64,000 bases of DNA from Prunus persica (lineage: Eukaryota > Streptophyta > Magnoliopsida > Rosales > Rosaceae): the NCBI RefSeq assembly GCF_000346465.2, contig NC_034014.1, positions 5,232,461 to 5,296,460 of the forward strand, written 5' to 3'. Positions 15,698-27,504 of this stretch are shown one piece after another; positions within the stretch are counted from its first letter, which is position 1, and each line of letters starts with the position of its first letter. The notes under the pieces are model-generated. The model ran no database searches. It was given only the letters and a program-made list of their open reading frames with translations, and had not been told where the DNA came from. Made by a program: the position numbers and the translations under genes.

Positions 15698-15751
15698 GGT
15701 CCGTGGGGGAAGATTGGGAGTCGATGGACTGCTAGTCTGAGATGTGAGCGC

Positions 15752-16642
15752 CTAAAATGGTGTATGGAAGTTGATAGTACGAGAAGGAAGACGATTAATA
15801 AGATAAGCTGCGGACGTTAGCGCCTCTCCCCAATAATGTAGAGGCAGATGTGCCTCAATGAGCGAAGCACGAACCATTTCTAACAGGTGTCTATTTTTGC
15901 GTTCAGCAACCCCATTCTGTTGAGGAGTATATGGGCACGTGGTCTGATGAACAATACCATGCAGTTCTAGGAAGGAACGAAGTTCCATATTAACATATTC
16001 ACCACCATTGTCACTTCTAAGAACCTGGATATTCTGATTGTATTGCACAGCAACCATTTTATGGAACCTTTGAAAGGCCGAACTAACTTCGCTTTTCGAT
16101 TTTAACAAAATAACCCAAGTCATTCTGGTGCAATCGTCAATAAAAGTAACAAACCAGTGAGCACCACCGAGAGTAGGTATTTTTGACGGTCCCCATACAT
16201 CAGAATGCACTATCATAAAAGGAATGATACTTTTATTGGAACTGGGAGGAAATGAGGTTCGATGGCTCTTAGCCATTTCACAAACATCACACTTGAATTG
16301 AGAAACATCAGTCTTGACAAACAAACTAGGAAATAACTTATGTAGATAGCGAAAGGAAGCATGCCCAAGGCGCCTGTGCCACATCCAGATGTCCGACACT
16401 TTATTAGTATCCCCATGAGAATCATCAACAGAAAGAGCTTGAGTCAGCAAGCTAGAACTACTGGTGGTCAATTCCAAGTAATAAAGTTTTCCTCTTCTAA
16501 TACCATAACCAATCGTCTTCCGCGCCCGGATGTCCTTAAAAACACAAAAATAGGGCCAAAAAATAACCAAACATTGTAAGGCAAGTAGATAATTGATATA
16601 CAAATGACTTATTTGATTCTGACAGGTGACAGGTAGACACAT
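15752..16642 (-). CDS. Copia integrase, ended by a premature TAG
   Basis: The zinc-binding HHCC region is present (HRRLGHASFRYLHK, later CDVCEMAK). The DDE core follows: HSDVWGP with the first Asp, FIDDCTRMTW, SDNGGEY with the second Asp, and PQQNGVAERKNR with the Glu. The GAG-pre-integrase region KTIGYGIRRGKLYYLEL precedes it. The frame stops at TAG (15752-15754) right after INFHTPF. The next codons in the same frame continue the normal polyprotein into the RT part, so one nonsense change separates the two. Confidence 0.92.
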   Translation of the reverse strand: MCLPVTCQNQISHLYINYLLALQCLVIFWPYFCVFKDIRARKTIGYGIRRGKLYYLELTTSSSSLLTQALSVDDSHGDTNKVSDIWMWHRRLGHASFRYLHKLFPSLFVKTDVSQFKCDVCEMAKSHRTSFPPSSNKSIIPFMIVHSDVWGPSKIPTLGGAHWFVTFIDDCTRMTWVILLKSKSEVSSAFQRFHKMVAVQYNQNIQVLRSDNGGEYVNMELRSFLELHGIVHQTTCPYTPQQNGVAERKNRHLLEMVRASLIEAHLPLHYWGEALTSAAYLINRLPSRTINFHTPF

Positions 16643-16795
16643 AATTGTTTAGTGGGTATCTCACTCTTGAATCGGAATTTGGCTCACTCAAGGAATACTT
16701 GTGTTTACACTTAGGATCTGCCTCGTAAGTGGGTTTGGGAATACCTCGATTAATACGCTCTGGAAGGCGACGGAGTGGAGTTGCATCCGGAATCA
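16575..16795 (-). repeat. Copied integrase-RT linker inserted in the protease region
   Basis: About 210 bp here repeats 14930-15135 of the same element almost base for base. Both encode ATPLRRL-ERINRGIP, KHKYSLSEPNSDSRV and LSESNKSFVYQLST. One junction lies in CCGGATGCAACT, where the protease sequence GATTCCGGA and the linker share CCGGA. The other follows TATCTACT. The copy stands where the rest of the protease should be. Confidence 0.9.
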
Positions 16796-17853
16796 ATTAT
16801 CCATGTATTATTCATAACAGAAGTAGAGGTACTTAGTGCCTTACCATCACTACCTGCCGCAGCAATCATGGGAGATGCCTTGTCTGCGATTTGGTCCGAA
16901 TCATTCTTGGTTTCTGCAACAGAGGATCGAGACTTGTTGCACCGAGGATCACGGGTCCTATCCCAATTCTCGGGATATCCAATCAGCTCAAAACAGCGAC
17001 TCTTGGAGTGTCCTGGCATGCCACAGTGTGGGCACTTACCTTGAGGACGATCTCGGCTTGGCTGGCTAGTCCGAGTTTGTCCTGGCCGATTTTGTGACCC
17101 TTCTCGGTTAGGCCCATAAGGTGATCCACGGGCCTTTGCTGCCATGGCAGCGGGTTCACTCTTGTCAACCTCCGTCTTCATTGCTTCCTTCCGATCGGCT
17201 TCACGACGAACATATGCATAAGAAGCCTGAAGGCCAAGTGGGGGATCCTTCCGTAGCACTTCTCCACGCACCTGATCAAACCCATCATCGAGACCACCAA
17301 GAAACACATAGACTCGTTGTCTCTCAGTGGATTTTTGAAACACCTTGATGTCATTTTCACACTCCATGGATACTTTATTAAAGTGATCCAATTCTTGGAA
17401 AATCTCAGTTAGCTCCCCAAAATAGGTAGCCAAAGGTCGGCCATTCTGACGAAGACGTGATGCCTTCTGATTCAACGAATAAATTCTAGCCTCGTCATTC
17501 TCATCGAAGTATGCTGCCTTAAGGGAGTCCCAAATCTCCTTCGATGTAGACAGCCTAATGTACCGTTTCATAATCTCAGGCTTTATTGAAGACAAAAGCC
17601 AACTCTTAATTTTTTGATCTTCAGAGAACCAATCATCATATTTAGGATCATCTTCGTTAGGTGCCTTGATAGACCCACGAAGATATCCCATCTTCTTCCT
17701 TCCAGCAATATGGATTTGAATGAGAGGAGCCCATAAATCATAGTTCTTTTCATCCAAAACCATACCAATATTAAAGCTTGAATTCTCTGACTGCACCATA
17801 ATTGGAGCGGCCGCTGGAACAATCTGAGAACCAGCTCCCTTTTCTTCAGCCAT
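16750..17853 (-). CDS. gag: Copia Gag with truncated start of protease
   Basis: 367 residues. The N-terminal Gag region of the copia type (NYDLWAPLIQIHIAGRKKMG, SLKAAYFDENDEARIYSLNQ) is followed by a basic linker and one CCHC zinc knuckle, CPHCGMPGHSKSRC (CX2CX4HX4C). The frame then reaches WIIDSG, the aspartic protease active-site motif. Directly after DSG the sequence changes to a duplicated piece of the pol gene read in another frame, and the frame ends. Packaging functions look intact; the protease cannot be made. Confidence 0.93.
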   Translation of the reverse strand: MAEEKGAGSQIVPAAAPIMVQSENSSFNIGMVLDEKNYDLWAPLIQIHIAGRKKMGYLRGSIKAPNEDDPKYDDWFSEDQKIKSWLLSSIKPEIMKRYIRLSTSKEIWDSLKAAYFDENDEARIYSLNQKASRLRQNGRPLATYFGELTEIFQELDHFNKVSMECENDIKVFQKSTERQRVYVFLGGLDDGFDQVRGEVLRKDPPLGLQASYAYVRREADRKEAMKTEVDKSEPAAMAAKARGSPYGPNREGSQNRPGQTRTSQPSRDRPQGKCPHCGMPGHSKSRCFELIGYPENWDRTRDPRCNKSRSSVAETKNDSDQIADKASPMIAAAGSDGKALSTSTSVMNNTWIIDSGCNSTPSPSRAY

Positions 17854-18026
17854 CTCTCTTGCTGTCGGTATAGCCTAAAACCTGCAGCGTTGATGGGATT
17901 CTGGAACAATACGGACAGACTAACAAAACAGGGGCAGCAACAACTTCACAATTGCTCGCTGCAATTGATCAAGAACACGGCAGAAGAGAAAAAAAAAACG
18001 ATAAGAGAATGCTAGCTCTGATACCA

Positions 18027-18242
18027 AAAAGAAAGAATGCTTTTCTTTGATTTCTAAAAAAGGTTAAATCTTAATTACAATTGTACAACAATATATATAA
18101 GGAGATTGACTCCTTGATTTACGCCACAATTGGCGCCACAATTGGAGGGAGACAAACTAAAGTGGAGGGAGACAAACTAAAGTAACTAAAGTGGAGAGGC
18201 AAAGTGGATCCAATAAGGAATCCAATAAAGAACAAGTCAACA
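18027..18242 (-). repeat. Copia 5' LTR
   Basis: 216 bp partner of 13159-13374 with the same internal tandem duplication. The primer-binding site follows immediately on minus (18026 downward). Confidence 0.95.
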
Positions 18243-18829
18243 CTTATTGGGGTGGATCCGTTCAACAACATAAACAGCAGTATTTCAAGCGGTGCTAATA
18301 CTACTGGTGACATTGTCGTCAACAACGAATCATGTCGTTTCGTTCAATTCCATAAGCCCGAATACAACATTGAATATGTTTAGTGCCTAGGTGTGTGCCA
18401 GGGGCGTCTGCGGATGTGCCATTACGATATGGAGGATCCCTACATGTGTGTTTTGGAGTTGAAAGAAGTCGAAGAAGATGATCAGAAGGCGGATGGAATT
18501 GCAGGCAGATTGATGAAATGGTGTTTGATAAAAAAGCTTGTCCTGGACGAAATGGTTGCGGAAAATCCAGACATTGCTAAATGGCCGGCAGCGGCAGGAT
18601 GGTGGTGGTTAGCTAGTGTGCGGGCTTTTGACCCAAAACGGCGAGGATATTTTGTATTTACGTTTGGATGAAGATATTGTAGCATGCAACTTTCGTACAA
18701 GAACTTGGTTCACGAGACAGAGAACAGATAGTGAGTTCCATCCTTGGGCAAAGGCAAATGCCTTCCCGCTTTCTCTCAAACGTTGGCCTACACCACTTCC
18801 TAATTGAACTACTCTCATTATTTCCAATC

Positions 18830-19554
18830 CAAGTGCAATTGTCGACAATTTTTTTGGGCTTAAAATGAGTAATTGTAGCCTTCTCTGCTTAGTGATTTGT
18901 TCTCTGCTTTGTTTGATAATTGGGGCAGTGTGATTGGACCTACATATATATAGCACATTGGTCTGCCTAATCATGTGTGCATTCTCTACTTTTGTAACTT
19001 ATATTATATTGTGTTTATTTATTAAAAACTATTAAAGATTTAACAAAAAGGCTCAGTCTCGACTCACGCAGCTATATATAAGGGATAGGGAGATTGAACG
19101 ACAACCCTACAAGTAACAATATTGGAATCCACCAGAGAAATTAAGTAAACGTCAAAAATATTGATTGAAAATAAGATGGTAAACCACTAAATGCAACACC
19201 ATGAGTTGCCTTAAATAAAAAATAAAGAAATCCCAAAACAGTACGAAACCCTAGGTTCTAAAATATTCATAAACTTAGCTAACAAGAAAACAATAAAAAT
19301 CATAGCTAAAATCATATTAGGAAAATAATATCCTAATAAATAACTTATTCTTCAAAATATAAAATAAAACATTAAATTAAATACAAATCTTGACTGACTA
19401 ATAATTACTTCAAACTTCCTCAATCAATTAGAAAATCTCAATAATATGCCTTACTTCTTTCCTAGCACCATAATTGACATTTAATTAGAATTTTCCTTTA
19501 TTACACGATTTCCTTCTAATTTTGAGCAACTCTATTTTAATTACTTTGAAATAA
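18830..19554. other. Flank of the duplicated TPI segment with an extra insertion
   Basis: 18890-19045 matches 7150-7330 and 19607 onward matches about 7410 onward. The AT-rich stretch between about 19075 and 19604 is absent from the left copy, so it is a later insertion. Nothing coding is seen in it. Confidence 0.6.
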
Positions 19555-19604
19555 AAGGCACATCATCCTCTTTTCATTGGTCGATGTGGGATTGGGATGT
19601 TACA
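19555..19604 (-). repeat. TRIM/Cassandra-like LTR end fragment
   Basis: On minus it begins TGTAACATCCC, continues ACATCGACCAATG and then GATGATGTGCCTT. The Cassandra LTR at 11424 reads TGTAAGATCCC, ATCGACCAACG, GGTGATGTGCCTT. The similarity covers only about 50 bp, so this is a related or truncated LTR end. It lies at the edge of the segment inserted in this copy of the duplication. Confidence 0.55.
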
Positions 19605-20044
19605 GAAGGCATTAAAGAAGAGTCATGGAAAGTTTTATCTAACCCAAAAAAAAAAAAAAAAACTCACCCGCAGAAGGAATATTATGTTGGTCAAAGATGA
19701 TCTTGAAAATGATGAGAGTAGGGTTTGATTGTCGAGCATCAGACCCTTTAATATTAATATTTTGTATGGTAGCCTATATTTTTTTTAATTTTCTTTTGGG
19801 TGGCATACTGGGAACAGTATATTATTACATTATGGCTCAACAAGCTACTTCTAAATGAAGAAATATGCTAAGTATAGTTGCCCACGAACCTATGACCGTC
19901 AACTATTAATATGCAAGTGCAGTTTCTACTACATCAATCGTTGAACGTCATCCGCGTTCTGGCGATGACTATTCCAATCACTTCTCATAGCTCAAAGAAG
20001 TATATAAATGTTGCATATTAAATCCAACTTTGTTTCCAAGCGGA

Positions 20045-21802
<1,758 letters not shown>

Positions 21803-23252
21803 CTTCTCTTTAACCGTGATTAATAGCTAAAATTGAAAATCAGGGCTCTTGGTTTTTTTTTTTTTTTTTTGTTTTTTGGACTGACAAATTAATTTTTCTT
21901 TTTGGTCAATCGACTGACAAGGCTATTACATTATATATTTGTTGTACGATTGTGACAATCCATTAGTTTTTTATTATAAAAATAATTTTGATGAAGAAAA
22001 GAAGGCTGCAGGAGGAGCCTTTTTTGTTATTCTTATCGTTAGGCATGCCTATGTGTCTATTACTCTATTCCACTTCCCTAGGCCTCTTCACTTCCCTAGG
22101 CATGTCTCTCTGTGTCCATTCCACTTCCCCAGACAACCACCACACCCCTCATTCACATTGGACCCAGTCTTCAAGTCACATGAGTTTGTCCTCTTGAAGT
22201 GAGGTTCTTTCTTCAAAGGACTAGGGCGGCAACCGTTCCCTATAAATAGAGAAAACTTCATTTACAAATTAAACCTACCCAACATGCTGCCAAAGCATTC
22301 CTTGAAATTTTTCATGTACTTTTCTTAGGCCTTTCAAGTATTGTTATCACCAATCTTTCTTCTTCGAAGATCATGTGCATATCCAATTTTATCGGCTCAT
22401 TTAGTATATCACCCAAGTTCTTGTTTCTCTAGCAAGATTCTTGGAGCACCATTTTGACCACCATAACTCTGTGAGAGCCTCCTAATTTATTGTTCGAATT
22501 TGTTTTTGTTATGATTTCTCGTTCCTGAGGTAGGAGAACCTATGGCCGTGATATGTTCTTTCTTCAGCCACAATCGCTTTGAAGAAGTCTAGATCTAAGC
22601 ACACCACTCACCATCCGTATCACTCACTTGCATGACCATCTGTACTCAGTGACTCGGTGTAAAAATTCTGGCAAATAGAAAAATAATTGTGATACTTTGC
22701 TCACAAGCACAAAGTATATTAAGACAGGTGAGAAGCTTTCTTCAGCCGTATTAATAGCCACACACTTTGAATTCATATTAAAAATATTTATTTTTTCTGT
22801 GGGAATCACAGAAGTTGACCTTGAGATTTAAGTTTGCTGGAAAGAAATTGAAAAGCCTTGTTATGTAAGTGAAAGAGAAAATCTAAGATACAAGGGTACA
22901 ATTTCAACAACAAAATATACAAGGGTACAAGATCAGTGAGTAAAAGCTAGAAAGGGAGCACCAACAAAAGAAAACAATTACATCCCAACATAAGGAGTTA
23001 ACTCAGATCAAGAGATGAACACTGCATTAATCTGAAAATAGTCTGTTTCTAAGCTATACACCCTCTGATTACAAGTTATCATTTTCAACATGACTTCTTC
23101 TAATCCAATCGAGAACTTGCTTCTTAGACCGAAACTGGTGTCCTTCCGGGCTTATATACAGCTGCAAGAGAAGTTAAGGCATGACCAATGTTAGTTTTGG
23201 TCCATTTATGAAAGCAATTACATATATTGATTATAAAATATCAGAAGAGTAC
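21803..23252. other. Gene-free spacer, possible LTR debris
   Basis: Upstream of the TPI pseudogene. A TATA-like CTATAAATAG lies near 22241-22250 in a context that resembles a retrotransposon LTR, but no matching partner, primer site or coding domain was found. Open frames at 21939-22202 are low-complexity Pro/His/Ser sequence and are not called. Confidence 0.35.
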
Positions 23253-24370
23253 CAGGGACGGATCCAGAAATTTTCTTTCCGGGGGTCAACGTCTTAAAGG
23301 TTAAAAAATTTATATTCAAAATAACAGACCCATAAAAATAAAATGATAATATTATAATTCATAATTAATTGAAAAAATCATATTACAATTGTCCACGACG
23401 AGTTTTCATCTTGCAACTCACTTTCTTTCGAACTACCCACCACATCTCTCGAACTCAAACTACCCACATTATCCGAACTAGAAGTAATTAATGAGAATTT
23501 TCTCTTAAAGTATCGTTCTATAATTGTATTTGAAATAACCCCAGTTAAAGAATACAAACTAACAGATACAATCTATTCAAAAAACTCTAATTTATTCAAA
23601 CTAACCAAAACAAATTCCCAACAACTAATAAAACAAAAAATGCATAAGAATATTCATTAATTATCAAACACAAAAACTAATCCAATTTATCAAGATATAA
23701 TATAACTAAAGCATATACAATCTAATTAAAAACATCCTAATTTATTCAAACTAACCAATGAGGATATTGTCTGCTAGGATTAGGGTTTTTTTTTTTTAAA
23801 AAAAAAAAAAATTTAAAAATTTTAATTTTTGGCAAAAAGATCTTCATAAACATAGCCAAAATAAGCCAGCGCAACCAACAAAAGGAGAAGCAAGCAACAA
23901 CCAAATGAAGCATAAAGAAAAGAAACACATGCAAAGCTAGGAGGCAGCCAGAACCAAAAGGCGCCAGAGAAAGCCAGCAAAAACAGCTAAACTATAAAAT
24001 TAAAAAAAGGGTGGGGTTTGAAAAATGGAAAAAACGAGTGAAAACACATTTAGGGATGGGCTCTGTTTCAGTGTTTTTTTTTTAAATTATTTTATTTTAT
24101 TTATAACTTGAGCCAAAACTACGTCGTTTTGGCCAAGTTTTAAAAAAAATAATAATAATAATAAGTCGAACGACGTCGAAGGAGAGAAAAAAAATTGACG
24201 CGCGCTGGAGGAGGACAGCAGCAGCAGCAAGACAGACCAGCAGCCCCTTTGGGGACTTTCATCAAACAGGTTGCAGGGGTCATATTTCCACTCTCTAATG
24301 GAGGATTCCAGGGGTTGCAGGGGTCACTTGACCACCCTTGCTCCTCTGTGGATCCGTCCCTGAAGAGTAC
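23245..24370. mobile_element. Non-autonomous hAT-like element with 8-bp target duplication
   Basis: 23253-24362 (1110 bp) has perfect terminal inverted repeats CAGGGACGGATCC / GGATCCGTCCCTG. It is flanked by the 8-bp duplication AAGAGTAC at 23245-23252 and 24363-24370. Both are typical of hAT transposons. No transposase frame is present inside. Sub-terminal sequence near the right end repeats GGTTGCAGGGGTCA-like words. Confidence 0.9.
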
Positions 24371-24373
24371 TAG

Positions 24374-24462
24374 CAGGGACGGATCCAGAAATTTTCTTTC
24401 CGGGGGTCAACGTCTTAAAGGTTAAAAAATTTATATTCAAAATAACAGACCCATAAAAACAT
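24374..24462 (+). mobile_element. Left end of a second copy of the same hAT family
   Basis: Begins CAGGGACGGATCC only 3 bp after the target duplication of the first element. It repeats about 89 bp of that element's left end (23253-23340) almost exactly, through ACAGACCCATAAAAA. The matching right end is not found downstream, so it is truncated. Confidence 0.85.
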
Positions 24463-24809
24463 TGAACCTCGATTGGTCTTGAACCGGAGTTCCTAAATCT
24501 TCCTCGATGGCGTTTCGGTCTTGGTTGATCTTGATCTGCCACAACTGGTGGCTGATGTTGATCAACCACGGTTGGTGGTTGACGTTCATCAGTCGCAGGT
24601 GGTGGTTGATCTTGATCCGTTGTGGATGGTGGTTGATCTTGAGAAAAAGCCACCACCATTAGTTGGTCATCTCGTTCCTCAGGCAATGAATTTAGGTCAA
24701 AGCGACCAACTACAATTTGAGCTTCTATTGGCTGCGGTATAGCTTGTTGAGTTATTGAGCTCGGTTGGGAGATGATACGCCACTGCACACTGGAGTTCAG
24801 CAAGTACAA
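24463..24809 (-). other. Open frame with Gln/Pro/Asp repeats, unassigned
   Basis: The minus-strand frame contains a repeated QPP(A/S/T)-x-x-DQ-type pattern (DQDQPPPATDERQPP, DQHQPPVVADQDQP) and then PKRHRGRFRN. I recognise no domain. It touches the truncated hAT end, so it may be transposon-derived or an exon fragment. It is not called as a gene. Confidence 0.25.
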
Positions 24810-25500
24810 ACATCATAGTCAATAAGATCATCATCATCATCCTTCATTTTCTTACAAGAGCTATATATTGACTTAAATTTGCTCAAGAAAAAAACTTAGA
24901 AAAGTGAAGGACAGTGATAGAAAAGTTTCTAATGTGTGTGTTAGAGAAGGTAGTGCTATACCTTTTATACAAGAAAAATGTAGGTCTATACGTTTTCATT
25001 AGCCACATCATGTTAGGTTGGTTCAAAGACTATGGACAATTTACACAATTGGCAGGAAAAAAAATGTGATAAATAATTACCTTAAAAATCAAAATTCTCT
25101 TCCATGCATGGCACGTTATACATACAATGTAACAAGTATAACAAGTAATGGAAAAAAGAAAAAGGAAAAAATGGATGAGTCTTTTGCTTACTTGTGATAG
25201 ACGGTTTACACTATTGACATGAAAATATATGGTGTTATGTGATAGATAATTACCTAAAAAATATTTCCATCTTTTTGTGCCTTCTATGTATGGACTGTTA
25301 TATTCGTTTGCATATAAACTGCTAATGTGTACTAATGTAGTTACAGTAAGGCTACATACAATGTATCAAGTACAACAAATCACATAATATATATACTTCT
25401 TTATAAACCAGTATTGGAAAAATAAAATAAGGGAAAATTATAAAATAATAATATTTTTTTTTCGGGGGTATGGTATAAAGAGAAAAAGAGTACTATTCAT
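24810..25500. other. Gene-free AT-rich spacer
   Basis: I see nothing supportable here beyond AT-rich sequence. Confidence 0.5.
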
Positions 25501-25847
25501 TAAGGGCTCGTTTGATAACCAATTCAATTTTAGTTTTTATTTTTTATTTTTTATGGTAGAATATAGAGGAAAATGAGAGTGAAGATGAGATTGAGAGAGA
25601 TGATAAGAGGAGAGGATGGGAGGGAAGAGTAGTAAAAGTGAAAACAATTTCAAATAGATTTCAGTTTTTAGTTTTGTTTTCACTTTTGTTACTTCTTCCT
25701 CCCTCCTCCGCTCTCATCTTCCCTCTCAATCTCATCTTCACTCTCATTCTCACTTTCATTCTCCCTATTTTTCCTCTATACTCTGCACAAAAAATAAAAA
25801 TTAAAAACTAAAAACTAAAATTGAAATGTTTATCAAATGGACCATAA
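25501..25847. mobile_element. Foldback MITE, Tourist/Harbinger-like
   Basis: The core 25504-25844 has long imperfect inverted arms. The left arm starts GGGCTCGTTTGATAACC and the right arm in reverse starts TGGTCCATTTGATAAAC. Both continue through TAGTTTTTA-type sequence and GAGTGAAGATGAGATTGAGA. A 3-bp TAA flanks both sides. No coding capacity. Confidence 0.75.
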
Positions 25848-26396
25848 AAAAACTACATATCTTATTTTCCCTTCAATTTTACACTCTCATATTAACTTTT
25901 GGCACACACGCTCTCACTATGTATAAGAATGATACAAATCCTCAAATTGGAGTGCCATAAGACAAATTGGGTGTGTCAAACTTACTATACCATTTTCAAA
26001 TTAATTTGTAGGCATGTAGATTGTGTCCTAACTCATGGCTGTCCATCCTATCAATTTGTGGGCTTTTGAAAAACATGCACAAGCAAAGAAATCAAACGAA
26101 AAATACCATGGGCTTAAGAAATGAAAAAATGTTCCTTCTGATTTTCTAATAAACAAACACATCAATATATGTATATTCAATCATTTCCTCAATTAAGACA
26201 ATATGAAAAGCAAAGATCAAGATGCTTCATCATGATTTACATAGGAAAATACATTAAAGAGAAATCTCTCGATTAACGATATCAAAGCTCGAAATTAAGT
26301 AATAAATAATTACAAAAATTATCAAAATTTAGGGTTATTGATAATCATACCTCCTTCGTTCATCTTTTGGCCTTCAGATGCATTTGATGAGTTCAC

Positions 26397-26399
<3 letters not shown>

Positions 26400-26469
<70 letters not shown>
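26400..26469. repeat. (CT)n microsatellite, 70 bp
   Basis: Uninterrupted CT tract in gene-free sequence. Confidence 0.97.
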
Positions 26470-26472
<3 letters not shown>

Positions 26473-26649
26473 GGAAGCAAATACCTAATTGGTAATTAGA
26501 AATGCCCTAGAATACTCTACAGTAATTAGCTTATGGTTAGTTTGCACACATACTAGTGAATAGCTTAGGTCAGTTTTATAAATACAACCGAGGACTCCAG
26601 AAGGACAATTTGGTAAAAGTATGGGGTACGTGTCATATGGTATTTGGCG

Positions 26650-27060
26650 TTTTGATAAATCTTATCTGGTGTTTTGTTATGGACTTTACCTAGCACTCTC
26701 GGGTCCACCCTCAACGGTATATAATGATGTGTCAATTCTGATTGGCTATAGTAGGCTTCACTCAGTGTTTGGGATATATTATTGGTAGATCTTATCTGGC
26801 ATCGTTTTCCTTTGTTAAGATCCCTCAATCCTTATTTGTATATAAGGATGGGGTTGATTATAGCTTAGCTCTTGTGCAGAAAAAGGAAATAAGGGGTTTC
26901 ACTTCGCTACCATACTAATTTCTTAGTATATCTTATATGGTGCATTTTCCCATCACTAAGATCCATTTTGGATGTTACGTCTTTTGGCTATATCTTTATC
27001 TATATCTAACGGGTGTGTCAATTTCATTGAGATTTACTCAAGACATTTGATCTAATAAAA
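26650..27060. repeat. Very degenerate tandem repeat, period about 130-140 bp
   Basis: ATCTTATCTGG-like words at about 26659, 26789 and 26930 are each followed by CA-TTTT-type sequence. AAGATCC follows two of them, and GTGTCAATT occurs in two units. The signal is weak. Confidence 0.35.
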
Positions 27061-27504
27061 ACCATGTTGATTATCTATTTCATGTGTCAGACTTTGGTTT
27101 CGAAATCACTTGTTCAACTTGATAACATATGTATTAAGCATCTTAATTGAAACGTGTCGGTCTCAAAGTCATTTTGTCTCATACACATAACCGTTGAGGC
27201 GCCAATGTCTGAAAGCACAAACTTTTCAACAACAAGCATGATAAATCGTTTTCTATAATATACGTATAAATTACACCAACTGCGAACAATTAGCAGTTGA
27301 CCTCCAATCATTCAAATTCTTGCGGTTATCTCTTAGATGATTTTTGGGTCTAAGATAAGTTGAGTCTTAGCATCAACCTAACATGACAATCAATGATGTA
27401 GTCGACCTAAAGGATGCAAGGCGAGAATGGGCAAGATTAGTGAGCAATCCCACGTACGTCATTCGGAGAGGGAAATGCGAAGTGTCATATATGTGTGAGC
27501 ACTT

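Larger units (their letters stand above)
13154..18247 (-). mobile_element. Ty1-copia LTR retrotransposon, recent but defective
   Basis: The element spans 13159-18242 with 5-bp target duplication CTTAT at 13154-13158 and 18243-18247. LTRs are 13159-13374 and 18027-18242, 216 bp each and different at only about three positions, so the insertion is young. The minus-strand order is LTR, primer-binding site TGGTATCAGAGC (just left of 18027, initiator tRNA-Met type), gag, disturbed protease, integrase, reverse transcriptase, RNase H, purine tract (TTGAGGGGGAG, 13375-13385), LTR. The order integrase before RT defines copia. It carries a nonsense codon between integrase and RT, and a substituted protease region. 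Confidence 0.96.
12377..18807 (+). pseudogene. F-box protein pseudogene split by a copia element
   Basis: The left part (12377-13153) starts with a normal F-box: MNIDDLPQHLLVEILCRLP, then IVFQCKCVSRRWFALISD. It then breaks. The reading frame shifts near 12515-12525, again near 12800, and a TAG follows TGEWR at about 13047. The right part resumes after the insertion at 18248 (DPFNNINSSISSGANT, then CRFVQFHKPEYNIEYV). It has an in-frame TAG near 18380 and continues with LGVCQGRLRMCHY, WCLIKKLVLDEMV and RRGYFVFTFG. This layout is that of plant F-box proteins with a C-terminal associated domain, subunits of SCF ubiquitin ligases. With at least two frameshifts, several stops and a 5-kb insertion it cannot make the protein. 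Most of the damage is independent of the insertion. Confidence 0.85.

Noticed and set aside
21939..22202. 87-codon frame with His/Pro/Phe repeats
   Set aside because: Produced by a short DNA repeat (CACTTCCC-type); no protein family.
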